Assembly (NCBI RefSeq): GCF_000472925.1
Contig: NZ_KI421478.1
Location: 40,136-104,135, forward strand
Length of the DNA: 64,000 bases
Direction of reading: 5' to 3'
Origin: Bradyrhizobium sp. Ec3.3
GTDB taxonomy: Bacteria > Pseudomonadota > Alphaproteobacteria > Rhizobiales > Xanthobacteraceae
Below are positions 1-9,849 of the stretch, one piece after another. Below the pieces are notes generated by a model, which saw only the letters and a list, made by a program, of their open reading frames with translations, was not told the DNA's origin and made no database searches. The position numbers were made by a program, and so were the translations under genes. Numbering within the stretch: position 1 is the stretch's first letter; each line of letters begins with the position of its first letter.

Positions 1-9
1 TTCGCCGGA

Positions 10-71
10 CACCACGCTTCACCCTTCGGGCTCTGCGCGGCTGCGCCACGCGTAGCCCGAAGGGCGAAGCG

Positions 72-76
<5 letters not shown>
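10..76. repeat. Long inverted repeat abutting and overlapping the tRNA 3' end
   Basis: Arms at 10-32 and 54-76 are reverse complements over 23 bases with one mismatch and enclose a 21-base loop. The right arm includes the last five bases of the tRNA-Ala gene (72-76), so a minus-strand transcript would form a large hairpin directly after the tRNA. There is no T-run, so it is not a classical intrinsic terminator. It could be a rhizobial palindromic repeat or a processing/termination hairpin. Confidence 0.7.
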
Positions 77-147
<71 letters not shown>

Positions 148-213
148 TTAACCATCCGACGCGCCTTGGGCAGCGCGTCGGGAAAGACCCAGAACCACAG
201 TTCTGGAATTATC

Positions 214-621
214 TCAAGTCTCTTCATCGCCTCCGACATCACCAATGATGTCGGTTACGTCCTCATCGCCCTCTTCGTCGTCGGCGATAAAGGTCGAATC
301 ATCGTCATCGTCGTCCTCGAGGGTCTCGTCGACCTCGATGTCGTCCTCGGATTCGGGCACGGCCGCCTTGACCTTGCCGGTGTTCTCCTCGGCATCGGCT
401 TCCTCGAGGGATACCATTTCCTCGGTCTCGGCCGGTTCCGGCGTGGTGTCCTGGGCCATGCTGCGCGCTTCGGCGCTGCGGGTCGGGCGCGCTGGCGCTA
501 CCGGAGCAATCGGCACCACCTCGCCAGTATAGGGCGAGATCACCGGATTCTTGTTGAGGTCGTAGAACTTCTTGCCCGTGGTCGGGCAAATGCGTTTGGT
601 TCCGAGTTCGGACTTGGCCAC
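214..621 (-). CDS. FYDLN acid domain protein (TIGR02300 family)
   Basis: This is a 135-residue protein of unknown biochemical role from the alphaproteobacterial TIGR02300 family. The N-terminus (about residues 1-40) carries the hallmark AKSELGTKRICP and KKFYDLNKNPVISPYTG segments, which give the family its name. The rest is strongly acidic, with runs of Asp/Glu (six consecutive Asp near residue 107), and is probably disordered. I start at the GTG at 621-619 because family members begin at (M)AKSELGTKR; the frame stays open further upstream, but that part has no family similarity. It is divergent from aroA across a 179-base gap. Confidence 0.85.
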   Translation of the reverse strand: MAKSELGTKRICPTTGKKFYDLNKNPVISPYTGEVVPIAPVAPARPTRSAEARSMAQDTTPEPAETEEMVSLEEADAEENTGKVKAAVPESEDDIEVDETLEDDDDDDSTFIADDEEGDEDVTDIIGDVGGDEET

Positions 622-800
622 GGCAGGAATCCTGGGAATGTCTGAAAAGCGGTGCTTCACTTGGCTAGTTGGCGGCCCGCTGTCAATAGCGCATTGCGGA
701 AGAAAGACATGCCCGTGACGGCGGGCTGACCATGTGGTACCTGCGCGCGCGAGCCCAAGGAGCATTCAAGGTCTACCTGCGGGCATTCAAGGACACAATC

Positions 801-2138
801 TTGACCCATTCCGACCAACCGAGGCCGCTCCAGTCGCGCGCCAGCGGCGCCCTGACCGGGAAAGTACGGGTACCCGGGGATAAGTCGATCTCCCACCGCT
901 CGCTCATCCTGGGCGCGCTGTCGGTCGGCGAGACCCGGATCACCGGCCTCCTGGAGGGCGAGGATGTCCTCAATACCGCCAAGTCCATGCAGGCCCTCGG
1001 CGCCGCGGTCGAGCGGACCGGGGATTTTGCCTGGCGCGTGCGCGGGGTCGGGGTGGCCGGCTTTGCCCAGCCCAAGGCGCCTCTGGATTTCGGGAACTCC
1101 GGGACCGGCTGCCGGCTGGTGATGGGGGCAGTTGCCGGTTGTCCGATTTCGGCGGTTTTCGACGGCGATGCCTCGCTGCGCACCCGTCCCATGCGGCGGA
1201 TATTTGATCCCCTTGAGAAGATGGGCGCCAAGGTCATCGCCGTCGTCGAAGGCGGCAAGCTGCCGCTGACCCTGCAAGGCGCGCGTGACCCCCTTCCGAT
1301 CACCTACAAAACCCCGGTGGCCTCCGCCCAGATCAAGTCGGCAGTGCTGCTGGCGGGGCTGGCTGCGCCGGGAACGACGACCGTCATCGAGAGCGAGGCG
1401 AGCCGCGACCACACCGAGCTGATGCTCAAGCATTTTGGCGCCGATATCACGTCGGTGGCGGAGGGCCAGCATGGCCGCCGCATCACGCTCGTCGGCCAGG
1501 GCGAACTGCACGGCGCCGATGTCGTGGTACCCGCCGATCCTTCCTCGGCGGCCTTTCCGGTCGTTGCCGCGCTGATCGCCGAAGGCTCCGACGTCGTGCT
1601 GTCCGACGTCATGACCAATCCGCTGCGCACGGGTCTCTTCACGACGCTCCGCGAGATGGGCGGCTCGATCGAGGAGAGCGAGGTCCGCGGCGATGCCGGT
1701 GAGCCGATGGCGAGCTTGCGCGTGCGCGCCTCGAAACTGCACGGCGTCGAGGTGCCGCCGGAGCGCGCGCCGTCGATGATCGACGAATATCTGGTGCTCG
1801 CGGTGGCGGCGTCCTTCGCCGAAGGCACGACCATCATGCGGGGCCTGCACGAGCTGCGGGTCAAGGAATCCGATCGGCTGGCGGCGACTGCCGACATGCT
1901 GCGCGTCAACGGCGTAAAGGTCGAGATCTCCGGCGACGATCTGATCGTCGAGGGCAGGGGCCATGTGCCCGGCGGCGGTCTCGTCGCCACGCATATGGAT
2001 CACCGGATCGCGATGTCGGCGCTGGTGATGGGCTGCGCCTCCGACAGGGCCGTGAAGGTCGACGACACCGCCTTCATCGCCACCAGCTTTCCCGATTTCA
2101 TTCCGATGATGCGTTCGCTGGGGGCCGATTTTTCATGA
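801..2138 (+). CDS. aroA: 3-phosphoshikimate 1-carboxyvinyltransferase (EPSP synthase)
   Basis: Transfers the enolpyruvyl group of PEP to shikimate-3-phosphate, the sixth step of the shikimate pathway, in the cytoplasm. The 445 residues show the N-terminal KVRVPGDKSISHRSL substrate loop (21-35), the GNSGTGCRL motif (98-106), LRTRPM, and a C-terminal HELRVKESDRL. The sequence looks class II (CP4-like), but Gly101 stands where CP4 has Ala100. I chose the TTG at 801 because an AAGGA Shine-Dalgarno lies at 789-793; an ATG at 732 would add 23 residues with no family similarity. The stop overlaps the cmk start (ATGA), so the two genes are translationally coupled. Confidence 0.93.
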   Translation: MTHSDQPRPLQSRASGALTGKVRVPGDKSISHRSLILGALSVGETRITGLLEGEDVLNTAKSMQALGAAVERTGDFAWRVRGVGVAGFAQPKAPLDFGNSGTGCRLVMGAVAGCPISAVFDGDASLRTRPMRRIFDPLEKMGAKVIAVVEGGKLPLTLQGARDPLPITYKTPVASAQIKSAVLLAGLAAPGTTTVIESEASRDHTELMLKHFGADITSVAEGQHGRRITLVGQGELHGADVVVPADPSSAAFPVVAALIAEGSDVVLSDVMTNPLRTGLFTTLREMGGSIEESEVRGDAGEPMASLRVRASKLHGVEVPPERAPSMIDEYLVLAVAASFAEGTTIMRGLHELRVKESDRLAATADMLRVNGVKVEISGDDLIVEGRGHVPGGGLVATHMDHRIAMSALVMGCASDRAVKVDDTAFIATSFPDFIPMMRSLGADFS

Positions 2139-2773
2139 TCATTGCCATCGATGGCCCCGCGGCCTCCGGCAAGGGCACGCTCGGCAAGCGCCTCGCGCAT
2201 CATTATGGCTATCGTCACCTCGATACCGGCGTGATCTACCGGGCGGTGGCCCATGCGCTGATACAGGCGGGCGCCGACCTGCGCGACGAGGCTGCCGCCG
2301 TCGCAGTGGCTTTGGAACTTGATCCCGAAAAATTCGGCAATCCCGTCCTGAAGACCCAGCAGATTGGCGAGGCTGCCTCGGTGGTCTCCGCAATTCCCAG
2401 GGTTCGCGAAGTCCTGGTCAATTTCCAGCGGCAATTCGCCGCCGACCCGCCCGGCGCGGTGCTCGACGGCCGCGATATTGGAACCGTGATCTGCCCCGAT
2501 GCGGACGTGAAGATCTTCGTCGTCGCCGACCCCAAGGTCCGTGCCCGCCGCCGCACCATGGAGGCGCGGTCGCGGGGCGAGGAGGCCGACGAAGCCGCTG
2601 TGCTGGCCGACATCATTGCGCGCGACGAACGCGACCAGAACCGGCCGATCGCGCCCTTAAAGCCGGCCGCGGATGCTTACTTGCTAGATAACTCCCAACT
2701 GGATATAGAAGGCGGCGTCCGGGCCGCCATCGACATTATCGAGGCCGTCCGAGCGGGCCGCCCGCGGACTTGA
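2135..2773 (+). CDS. cmk: Cytidylate kinase
   Basis: Phosphorylates CMP and dCMP with ATP in pyrimidine nucleotide salvage and recycling. The 212-residue protein opens with a P-loop, AIDGPAASGKGT (4-15). It then has the LDTGVIYRAVA region, the DGRDIGTVICPDADVKIFV segment typical of CMP kinases, and an arginine-rich lid with RARRRTMEARSRG. The start ATG lies inside the aroA stop (4-base overlap). The order aroA-cmk-rpsA is conserved in many proteobacteria, which supports the call. Confidence 0.95.
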   Translation: MIIAIDGPAASGKGTLGKRLAHHYGYRHLDTGVIYRAVAHALIQAGADLRDEAAAVAVALELDPEKFGNPVLKTQQIGEAASVVSAIPRVREVLVNFQRQFAADPPGAVLDGRDIGTVICPDADVKIFVVADPKVRARRRTMEARSRGEEADEAAVLADIIARDERDQNRPIAPLKPAADAYLLDNSQLDIEGGVRAAIDIIEAVRAGRPRT

Positions 2774-3040
2774 GCCGCGGTCGTCATTGGAGGAAGAGCC
2801 CGCTCCCGTTCTTGAAGGTCGATATTCCGATCCCCGTTTTGGGACCGGCGACGATTTGAGGCTCCGGAAACAATTCAACGTATCGAACGCGCGGGCTCTC
2901 GCCGGCCCGCTCTTGCTGCTTTCAGGGGAAGCCCCGGTGCAGCGAGCGGTCGCTCGAAGGTTTTGCGGACCTTCCGACACTGCGCGCACGATACGCCCAT
3001 AAACCCAACGGCCGGCAAGACGTCCGCAACTGGAGAACAA

Positions 3041-4750
3041 ATGGCTTCGACTTCCGCTAGTACCTACAGCCCCTCGCGTGACGATTTCGCCGCGATGCTC
3101 GATGAGTCCTTTGCAGGCGGCAATCTGCAGGAAAGCTCCGTCGTCAAGGGCAAGGTTGTTGCAATTGAAAAGGACATGGCCGTCATCGACGTCGGCCTGA
3201 AGACCGAGGGCCGCGTCGCGCTGCGCGAATTTTCCGGCCCCGGCCGTGAAAGCGACCTCAAGGTCGGCGACGAGGTGGAAGTGTTCCTCGATCGCATCGA
3301 AAACGCCCTCGGCGAGGCCGTGCTGTCGCGCGACAAGGCGCGCCGCGAAGAGAGCTGGGGCAAGCTCGAGAAGGCGTTCCAGAACAACGAAAAGGTCAAC
3401 GGCGTCATCTTCAACCAGGTCAAGGGCGGCTTCACCGTCGACCTCGACGGCGCCGTGGCGTTCCTGCCGCGCTCGCAGGTGGACATCCGTCCGATTCGCG
3501 ACGTCGCGCCGCTGATGAACAACTCGCAGCCGTTCCAGATCCTCAAGATGGATCGCCGCCGCGGCAACATCGTCGTCTCCCGCCGCACCGTGCTGGAAGA
3601 GACCCGCGCCGAGCAGCGTCAGGAACTCGTGCAGAACCTCGAAGAGGGTCAGGTCATCGACGGCGTGGTCAAGAACATCACCGATTACGGTGCGTTCGTT
3701 GATCTCGGCGGCATCGACGGCCTCTTGCACGTCACCGACATCGCGTGGCGCCGCGTCAACCACCCGACCGAAGTGCTCTCGATCGGCCAGACCGTAAAGG
3801 TCAAGATCATCAAGATCAACCACGAGACGCACCGCATCTCGCTGGGCATGAAGCAGCTGCTGGACGATCCGTGGCAGGGCATCGAAGCCAAGTACCCGCT
3901 GGGTGCCCGCTTCACCGGCCGCGTCACCAACATCACCGACTACGGCGCGTTCGTCGAGCTCGAGCCGGGCATCGAAGGCCTGATCCACGTCTCCGAGATG
4001 TCGTGGACCAAGAAGAACATGCACCCCGGCAAGATCGTCTCGACCTCGCAGGAAGTCGAAGTGCAGGTGCTGGAAGTCGATTCCGTCAAGCGCCGCATTT
4101 CGCTCGGCCTCAAGCAGACCATGCGCAACCCCTGGGAGGTCTTCGTCGAGAAGCATCCGACCGGTTCGGTGGTCGAGGGCGAGGTCAAGAACAAGACCGA
4201 GTTCGGTCTGTTCCTGGGTCTCGAGGGCGACGTCGACGGCATGGTCCACCTCTCCGACCTCGACTGGAAGCTTCCGGGCGAGCAGGTGATCGACAACTAC
4301 AAGAAGGGCGACGTGGTGAAGGCCGTCGTGCTCGATGTGGACGTCGAGAAGGAGCGCATCTCGCTCGGCATCAAGCAGCTCGAAGGCGACCCATTCGCCG
4401 AGCCGGGCGATGTCAAGAAGGGCGCGGTCGTGACCTGCGAAGTGCTCGAAGTGAAGGAAGCCGGTATCGAGGTGAAGATCGCCGGTACCGACTTCACCAC
4501 CTTCATCAAGCGCTCCGAGCTTGCCCGTGACCGCAACGACCAGCGCGCCGAACGCTTCGCCGTCGGCGAGAAGGTCGATGCCCGCGTCATCCAGTTCGAC
4601 AAGAAGGCCCGCAAGGTCCAGGTGTCGATCAAGGCGCTCGAAGTCGCCGAGGAGAAGGAAGCCATCGCGCAGTACGGCTCCTCCGATTCGGGAGCGACGC
4701 TCGGCGACATCCTCGGCACCGCGCTCAAGAACCGCGGCGAGAACAAGTAA
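3041..4750 (+). CDS. rpsA: 30S ribosomal protein S1
   Basis: Binds mRNA and delivers it to the 30S subunit. The 569-residue length fits the proteobacterial form with six S1 (OB-fold) repeats. Repeats are visible as recurring GVVKNITDYGAFVDLGGIDGLLH-type blocks (around 207, 294 and 381) and in the flanking N- and C-terminal copies; each is followed by an ISLG(M/L/I)KQ ending. The ATG at 3041 is chosen because GGAG precedes it at 3032-3035 and MASTSAS is the usual rhizobial start. A 267-base leader separates it from cmk, and a strong terminator follows. Confidence 0.96.
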   Translation: MASTSASTYSPSRDDFAAMLDESFAGGNLQESSVVKGKVVAIEKDMAVIDVGLKTEGRVALREFSGPGRESDLKVGDEVEVFLDRIENALGEAVLSRDKARREESWGKLEKAFQNNEKVNGVIFNQVKGGFTVDLDGAVAFLPRSQVDIRPIRDVAPLMNNSQPFQILKMDRRRGNIVVSRRTVLEETRAEQRQELVQNLEEGQVIDGVVKNITDYGAFVDLGGIDGLLHVTDIAWRRVNHPTEVLSIGQTVKVKIIKINHETHRISLGMKQLLDDPWQGIEAKYPLGARFTGRVTNITDYGAFVELEPGIEGLIHVSEMSWTKKNMHPGKIVSTSQEVEVQVLEVDSVKRRISLGLKQTMRNPWEVFVEKHPTGSVVEGEVKNKTEFGLFLGLEGDVDGMVHLSDLDWKLPGEQVIDNYKKGDVVKAVVLDVDVEKERISLGIKQLEGDPFAEPGDVKKGAVVTCEVLEVKEAGIEVKIAGTDFTTFIKRSELARDRNDQRAERFAVGEKVDARVIQFDKKARKVQVSIKALEVAEEKEAIAQYGSSDSGATLGDILGTALKNRGENK

Positions 4751-4775
4751 GCCAACCGCTTGTTTCGCAAGCATC

Positions 4776-4805
4776 AAAGCCCCGGCGTTTCGCCGGGGCT
4801 TTTTT
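4776..4805 (+). terminator. Intrinsic terminator of rpsA
   Basis: A perfect 12-base stem (4776-4787 with 4791-4802, AAAGCCCCGGCG and its complement) encloses a 3-base loop and runs straight into a T-run. It lies 26 bases after the rpsA stop and probably ends the aroA-cmk-rpsA transcript. Confidence 0.92.
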
Positions 4806-4937
4806 GCTGCGCTCCTTCCGGGCTACGCGGCTACCACCCTTGCTTTCTTCAAATTGCGTCGCAATTGATGTATCCAGATAAGCCGATGGTCACGCTGCGC
4901 CTGCAAAAGGCGTGAACCCACATTTGGAGATTTTTCG

Positions 4938-5918
4938 ATGTCGCTCGATTCGGACATCATCGTCGATCGCCGCCGGATCCGCCGCAAGCTGACGTTCTGG
5001 CGCGTCGCTGCCGCGCTGATCGCGATCGCGGCGATTGCAGGCGTGGCGCTGGTCGCGACGCCGGGCGCGCGCGGCACATTCGCGTCCGCCGGCTCGATCG
5101 CGCGCGTCCAGATCGATGGCCTGATCCGCAGCGATTCCGAGCGCACGCAGGCGCTCGAGCGGCTGGAGAATTCGCGCGCGGCCGCCGTCATTGTCCACAT
5201 CAATTCGCCGGGCGGCACCACCGCGGGCTCCGAGCAGCTCTATGATTCCCTGACGCGGCTGAAGGCGAAAAAGCCGCTCGTCGTGGTGGTCGAGGGGCTT
5301 GCCGCTTCCGGCGGCTACATCACCGCGATCGCGGCCGACCACATCATCGCTCAGCAAAGCTCGCTGGTCGGCTCGATCGGCGTCCTGTTCCAGTTTCCGA
5401 ACGTCACCGATCTCCTGAAGACCATCGGCGTCAAGGTCGAGGAGGTCAAATCCTCGCCACTGAAGGCAGCGCCGAACGGTTTTGAGCCCACCAGCCCCGA
5501 AGCGCGCGCTGCGCTCGATGCGCTGGTGAAGGATTCTTACGCTTGGTTCAGGGGACTAGTGAAAGAGCGCCGCGGCATGGATGATTCGCAGCTCGAGAAA
5601 GTCGCCGATGGCCGCGTTTTCACCGGTCGGCAGGCGATCGAGCTGAAGCTGATCGACCAGCTCGGCGACGAGAAAACTGCGGTGACATGGCTCGTCGAGC
5701 AGAAGGGCGTCAAGAAAGACCTGCCGGTCCGCGACTACAAGCTCCAGCCTCGCTTCGGCGATCTGCCATTCCTCAAAACGGCGGCTACCGTCACGCTCGA
5801 AGCCATCGGTTTGAGCTCGCTGGCGCATCAGATCGAGCGCAGCGGCGTCACGCAGGCGGTCGATCGGATCGGTTTGGACGGAATGCTCGCGCTATGGCAG
5901 CCGGCCGCGTCAAACTGA
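4938..5918 (+). CDS. sppA: Signal peptide peptidase SppA (S49 family)
   Basis: An inner-membrane serine protease predicted to degrade signal peptides left after secretion. The 326 residues include an N-terminal transmembrane anchor (about 22-42, rich in Ala/Ile/Val) and one S49 domain, so it is the short single-domain type. GLAASGGYI (about 122-130) contains the likely nucleophile Ser. The Lys of a Ser-Lys dyad is probably in SSPLKAAPNGFEP (about 173-185). It lies between rpsA and ihfB on the same strand, as in other rhizobia. Confidence 0.9.
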   Translation: MSLDSDIIVDRRRIRRKLTFWRVAAALIAIAAIAGVALVATPGARGTFASAGSIARVQIDGLIRSDSERTQALERLENSRAAAVIVHINSPGGTTAGSEQLYDSLTRLKAKKPLVVVVEGLAASGGYITAIAADHIIAQQSSLVGSIGVLFQFPNVTDLLKTIGVKVEEVKSSPLKAAPNGFEPTSPEARAALDALVKDSYAWFRGLVKERRGMDDSQLEKVADGRVFTGRQAIELKLIDQLGDEKTAVTWLVEQKGVKKDLPVRDYKLQPRFGDLPFLKTAATVTLEAIGLSSLAHQIERSGVTQAVDRIGLDGMLALWQPAASN

Positions 5919-6091
5919 CCGGGAACCGGGCGAGGTCGAGAGGGTTTTCCCGTTCGGCTTGTATTGTGACAGACCCCCTTTCGGACCTTTGTCACGCACT
6001 TTAGCGCGGTCCAAGCTTGATTTAGCGTCTTGACAGATCAAGGTATTTTCACGGAAATGGTCATCCGCACGCTTCCGGGTCCTATCTCTCG

Positions 6092-6397
6092 ATGATCAAA
6101 TCCGAACTTGTTCAGCGTATCGCCGAGCACAACCCGCACCTTTACCAGCGGGATGTCGAGAACATTGTGAATGCGATCCTCGAGGAGATCGTCGCAGCGC
6201 TCGCGCGCGGCGATCGGGTCGAGCTGCGCGGTTTCGGTGCTTTTTCAGTGAAGCATCGTCCCGCGCGCGCAGGGCGCAATCCGCGGACGGGCGCCCATGT
6301 GCCCGTCGACCAGAAGAGCGTCCCGTTCTTCAAAACGGGCAAGGAAATGCGCGAGCGGCTGAACCGCGACCATCCGGACCCCGGCGGGCCAGACTAG
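6092..6397 (+). CDS. ihfB: Integration host factor beta subunit
   Basis: A nucleoid-associated DNA-bending protein that acts as a heterodimer with IhfA. The 101 residues match the HU/IHF fold: MIKSELVQRIAEHNP at the N-terminus, then VELRGFGAFSV, then the beta-arm RPARAGRNPRTGAHV whose Pro intercalates into the minor groove, then the C-terminal VPFFKTGKEMRERLN. The short hydrophilic tail after residue 94 is usual in rhizobia. The gene is preceded by a 173-base gap in which TTGACA occurs at about 6030. Confidence 0.95.
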   Translation: MIKSELVQRIAEHNPHLYQRDVENIVNAILEEIVAALARGDRVELRGFGAFSVKHRPARAGRNPRTGAHVPVDQKSVPFFKTGKEMRERLNRDHPDPGGPD

Positions 6398-6470
6398 GGC
6401 CGGTGCCCAGGTTTGCTGGGGGGTGGCCGCTTGATGCAGCCACAAGCATGATTCAAGGCGAGCGATCGAG

Positions 6471-6863
6471 ATGCGAAAATTCCTGACCGCGTTGATCGTG
6501 ATTCCGTTCGGCCTGCTGCTCGTCGACTTCGCCGTCGCCAACCATCATTTGGTCAAGGTCTCCTTCGACCCCTTCAATTCGGCCGATCCGTCGCTGGCGA
6601 TTGCCCTGCCGCTATTCCTGCTCCTGATTCTGGTGGCTGTCCTCGGGGTACTGGCCGGCGGCTGCGCCGTCTGGTTTGGCCAGCGGCATTGGCGCCGCGC
6701 GGCACGCCGCTACGAGGCCGATGCGAGCTCGGCAAGGGCCGAGCTGGCGGATATTCGGGCTTCTACGGCCCCTGCAAGGCCCGATCCGCAGCGGCTGCCG
6801 GTCCGCGCCGGAAGCGGCCTTTACGGCCCCGTCGGGCGAGACAAGCAGCGCGCGACGTTGTAG
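6471..6863 (+). CDS. LapA-domain (DUF1049) inner-membrane protein
   Basis: A small 130-residue membrane protein with two hydrophobic segments, about 5-22 and 43-66, joined by a short loop containing NHHLVKVSFDPF. This is the pattern of the lipopolysaccharide assembly protein A (LapA/YciS) domain, in which NxxxVxxxFxP follows the first helix. The cytoplasmic C-terminal tail is charged, Ala/Arg rich, probably a short coiled coil. By homology it may take part in envelope or LPS homeostasis, but that is not proven here. It sits between ihfB and trpF. Confidence 0.75.
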   Translation: MRKFLTALIVIPFGLLLVDFAVANHHLVKVSFDPFNSADPSLAIALPLFLLLILVAVLGVLAGGCAVWFGQRHWRRAARRYEADASSARAELADIRASTAPARPDPQRLPVRAGSGLYGPVGRDKQRATL

Positions 6864-6930
6864 AAGCGGCCGCATCGAAAACCCCGTTTTTCCGGCCGCG
6901 CAGTGCACGGCCTCCACACGCTTTGAGACC

Positions 6931-7586
6931 ATGTCCCTGCTCGTCAAGATCTGCGGCCTGTCCACGCGCGAGACGCTTCAAACGGCGCTCGATGCCGGCG
7001 CCGACATGGTGGGGTTCGTGTTCTTTCCGCCCTCGCCCCGGCATCTGTCGCTGGAAACCGGGCGCGATCTTGGCCGCCAGGTCAAGAAACGTGCGCTGAA
7101 GGTCGCGCTCACTGTGGATGCCGACGACGCGACGCTCGACAACATCATGGACGCGCTCTCGCCGGACGTCCTCCAGCTCCACGGCAAGGAGAGCATCGCC
7201 CGGCTGCGTGACATCAAGCAGAAGTTCGGCCGGCCGGTGATGAAGGCGCTGCCGGTCGAGACGTCGGCCGATCTCGCGGTGCTGCCCGGCTACGCGGCGG
7301 TTGCCGACCGCATCCTGTTCGATGCCCGCCCGCCGAAGGACGCAACGCGTCCCGGCGGGCTGGGGGCGACCTTCGACTGGCACCTTCTCGAAAATCTCGA
7401 TCTGACGTTGCCCTATATGGTCTCGGGCGGGTTGCACGCCGAGAACGTCGCAGAAGCCCTTCGCCTCACCGGCGCCGGTGGCGTCGACGTCTCCTCCGGG
7501 GTCGAGAGCGCCCCCGGCGTGAAGGACCCGGAGATGATCAAAGCCTTTATTCGCGCCGCGCGCGCCACCCAAGAGTTGAGCGTACG

Positions 7587-7590
<4 letters not shown>
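6931..7590 (+). CDS. trpF: Phosphoribosylanthranilate isomerase
   Basis: Converts N-(5-phosphoribosyl)anthranilate to CdRP in tryptophan synthesis. The 219-residue TIM barrel starts with SLLVKICGLS, whose Cys is the catalytic base, and has VGFVFFPPSPRHLS, QLHGKES, the RILFDARPP segment with the catalytic Asp, and VSGGLHAENVAEAL near the phosphate site. I chose the ATG at 6931 because family members begin at this beta strand; the frame is open further upstream without similarity. The stop overlaps the trpB start by four bases. Confidence 0.95.
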
Positions 7591-8800
<1,210 letters not shown>

Positions 8801-8804
<4 letters not shown>

Positions 8805-9637
8805 CCACGCGTATCGACACCCGTTTTGCCGAGCTCAAGAAGCAGGGCCGCTCGGCTTTCGTCACTTTCGTGATGGCCGGCGATCCCGATCCGGCGACGT
8901 CGCTCGAGATCATCAAGGCGCTGCCGAAGGCGGGCGCCGACGTGATCGAGCTCGGCATGCCCTTCACCGATCCGATGGCCGACGGCCCGTCGATCCAGGC
9001 GGCCGGCCTGCGCGCGCTCAGGGCCGGCATGACGCTGAAGAAGACGCTTGAGCTCGTGCGCGGCTTCCGCAAGGACGATGATGCCACGCCGATCGTGCTG
9101 ATGGGCTACTACAATCCGATCTACATCTACGGCGTCGGCAAGTTTCTCGCCGATGCAAAGACTGCCGGCGTTGACGGCCTGATCATCGTCGACCTGCCGC
9201 CGGAAGAGGACAACGAACTCTGCCTGCCCGCGATGAAGGCCGGCCTCAATTTCATTCGCCTGGCAACACCGACGACCGACGACAAGCGTCTGCCGGCCGT
9301 GCTCGCCAACACCTCGGGCTTCGTCTACTACGTCGCCATCACCGGCATCACGGGTGCGGCGGCTGCGGACGCTACGGCGGTGAGCGAAGCGGTTGCCCGC
9401 ATCAAGCGGCATACAAAGCTGCCGGTCTGCGTCGGCTTCGGCATACGGACGCCGGAGAACGCCCGCGCCATCGCCTCGTATGCCAATGGCGCGGTGGTCG
9501 GCACGGCGCTGGTCGATGCCCTCAAGAACAGCCTCGATGCGGAGGGGCGCGCCACCGGCAAGACCGTTAACGCCGTCGCCGAGTTGACCGCATCCCTCGC
9601 CCAGGGCGTGCGGGGCGCGCAGCAGGCGGCGGAATAG
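8801..9637 (+). CDS. trpA: Tryptophan synthase alpha chain
   Basis: Cleaves indole-3-glycerol phosphate to indole and glyceraldehyde-3-phosphate and channels indole to TrpB. The 278-residue barrel shows VIELGMPFTDPMADGPSIQ split across two strands (catalytic Glu in the first part), the catalytic-Asp segment GLIIVDLPPEE, the flexible loop YYVAITGITGA, and GFGIRTPENA for phosphate binding. The start is GTG at 8801, inside the trpB stop. It is the last gene of trpFBA; a palindromic repeat follows. Confidence 0.97.
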
Positions 9638-9652
9638 GTCATAATTCCGCTT

Positions 9653-9756
9653 CTAAAGCGCGATGAGATTGGCCTGAATCGTCATCGCGCTTTAGGCTAT
9701 TGTTTGAGCATGATCTTTTCGGAAAACCGCTTCACACTTTTCCGGATCATGCTCTA
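9653..9756. repeat. Two palindromic intergenic repeats (RIME-like)
   Basis: The first palindrome pairs 9653-9666 with 9682-9695 (CTAAAGCGCGATGA and its exact complement). The second spans 9706-9754, with outer arms GAGCATGATC/GATCATGCTC and inner TTTTCGGAAAA-type arms. Paired modules like this are common between genes in Bradyrhizobium and other Rhizobiales. Here they separate trpA from accD and could end or stabilise transcripts. Confidence 0.85.
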
Positions 9757-9849
9757 ACGCGGATCACACGGCGGCTTGCCGGGGAAAGTCCCGGCCGCCA
9801 TATATCCCTTCAGGCGATCCCGAGGCGGGATGGCTAATCGGAGCAAACC

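Noticed and set aside
622..765. Longer N-terminus for the FYDLN protein
   Set aside because: The 48 extra residues lack family similarity; the GTG at 621 starts the conserved AKSELG segment.
657..2003. 448-codon open frame antisense to aroA
   Set aside because: Its translation is rich in Arg/His/Gly with no domain; aroA on the other strand has complete catalytic motifs. High GC content creates such antisense frames.
2787..3002. Possible 71-residue gene between cmk and rpsA
   Set aside because: No recognisable motif and weak start; better seen as rpsA leader.
2684..4777. 697-codon open frame antisense to rpsA
   Set aside because: It mirrors S1-repeat codon periodicity and has no independent motif or Shine-Dalgarno.
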